A DNA stretch of 5,579 bases, taken from Betaproteobacteria bacterium. Its GTDB lineage: Bacteria > Pseudomonadota > Gammaproteobacteria > Burkholderiales > Burkholderiaceae_C. This document shows positions 5,543-5,579 of this stretch, one piece after another. The stretch is from the NCBI GenBank assembly GCA_009918225.1, contig RGEP01000128.1, positions 1 to 5,579 on the forward strand, given 5' to 3'. The position numbers were made by a program, and so were the translations under genes. Under the pieces are notes generated by a model that was given only the letters and a program-made list of their open reading frames with translations, ran no database searches and was not told where the DNA came from. Position 1 is the first letter of the stretch. The number at the start of each line of letters is the position of its first letter.

Positions 5543-5579
5543 TCACAGGCTCAGCTGGTGGCATTGAACAGCACCCCAT

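Noticed and set aside
5537..5550. GCCTG-ATCA-CAGGC inverted repeat across the stop of the second YeeE half
   Set aside because: Only a 5-bp stem with no following T-run; not enough for an intrinsic terminator.
5543..5579. Possible C-terminus of a convergent minus-strand gene (for example a frame reading GVLFNATS then stop)
   Set aside because: Two of three frames give a plausible short tail and only 37 bases are visible, so no gene can be supported.

Overview
The window is GC-rich bacterial DNA. It carries seven complete protein genes in two divergent blocks, all concerned with reduced inorganic sulfur. Gene content, GC richness and the wording of the Sox proteins suggest a betaproteobacterium of the Burkholderiales, perhaps Comamonadaceae. 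This is an inference from family resemblance, not a database result.

Leftward block (minus strand, read right to left): a metallo-beta-lactamase-fold persulfide dioxygenase-like enzyme (3216-4100), then soxC (1709-3112), soxD (604-1725) and soxY (45-503). SoxC (molybdopterin sulfane dehydrogenase) and SoxD (diheme cytochrome c) form the periplasmic Sox(CD)2 complex. SoxY carries the sulfur substrate on the cysteine of its C-terminal GGCGG arm. soxC and soxD overlap by 17 bp. The remaining sox genes (soxZ, A, X, B) are not in the window; soxZ would be expected just beyond position 1.

Rightward block (plus strand): an ArsR-family repressor of the BigR/SqrR/SoxR persulfide-sensing type (4216-4560), then two half-size YeeE/YedE membrane proteins (4554-4985 and 5090-5542). 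Together these resemble a split sulfur-compound transporter (PmpA/PmpB type). The repressor has two cysteines 66 residues apart, the spacing known for SqrR and BigR sensing cysteines.

The 115-bp region between the blocks (4101-4215) is AT-rich. It holds two outward-facing sigma-70-like promoters, each with a 17-bp spacer, interleaved over the same 35 bp and sharing nested inverted repeats. One repressor dimer there could shut off both directions. One arm sequence of this operator (TATATTG) occurs again in the AT-rich gap upstream of soxC, so the same regulator may also control the sox genes.

Proposed working model (inference): the Sox enzymes oxidise thiosulfate-derived sulfane sulfur in the periplasm, the YeeE pair moves a sulfur species across the inner membrane, the dioxygenase removes cytoplasmic persulfide as sulfite, and the ArsR protein senses persulfide and derepresses the whole locus. 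All parts belong to known families. The more interesting points are the promoter/operator geometry, the physical joining of the persulfide module to a sox operon, and two extra cysteines in SoxY.
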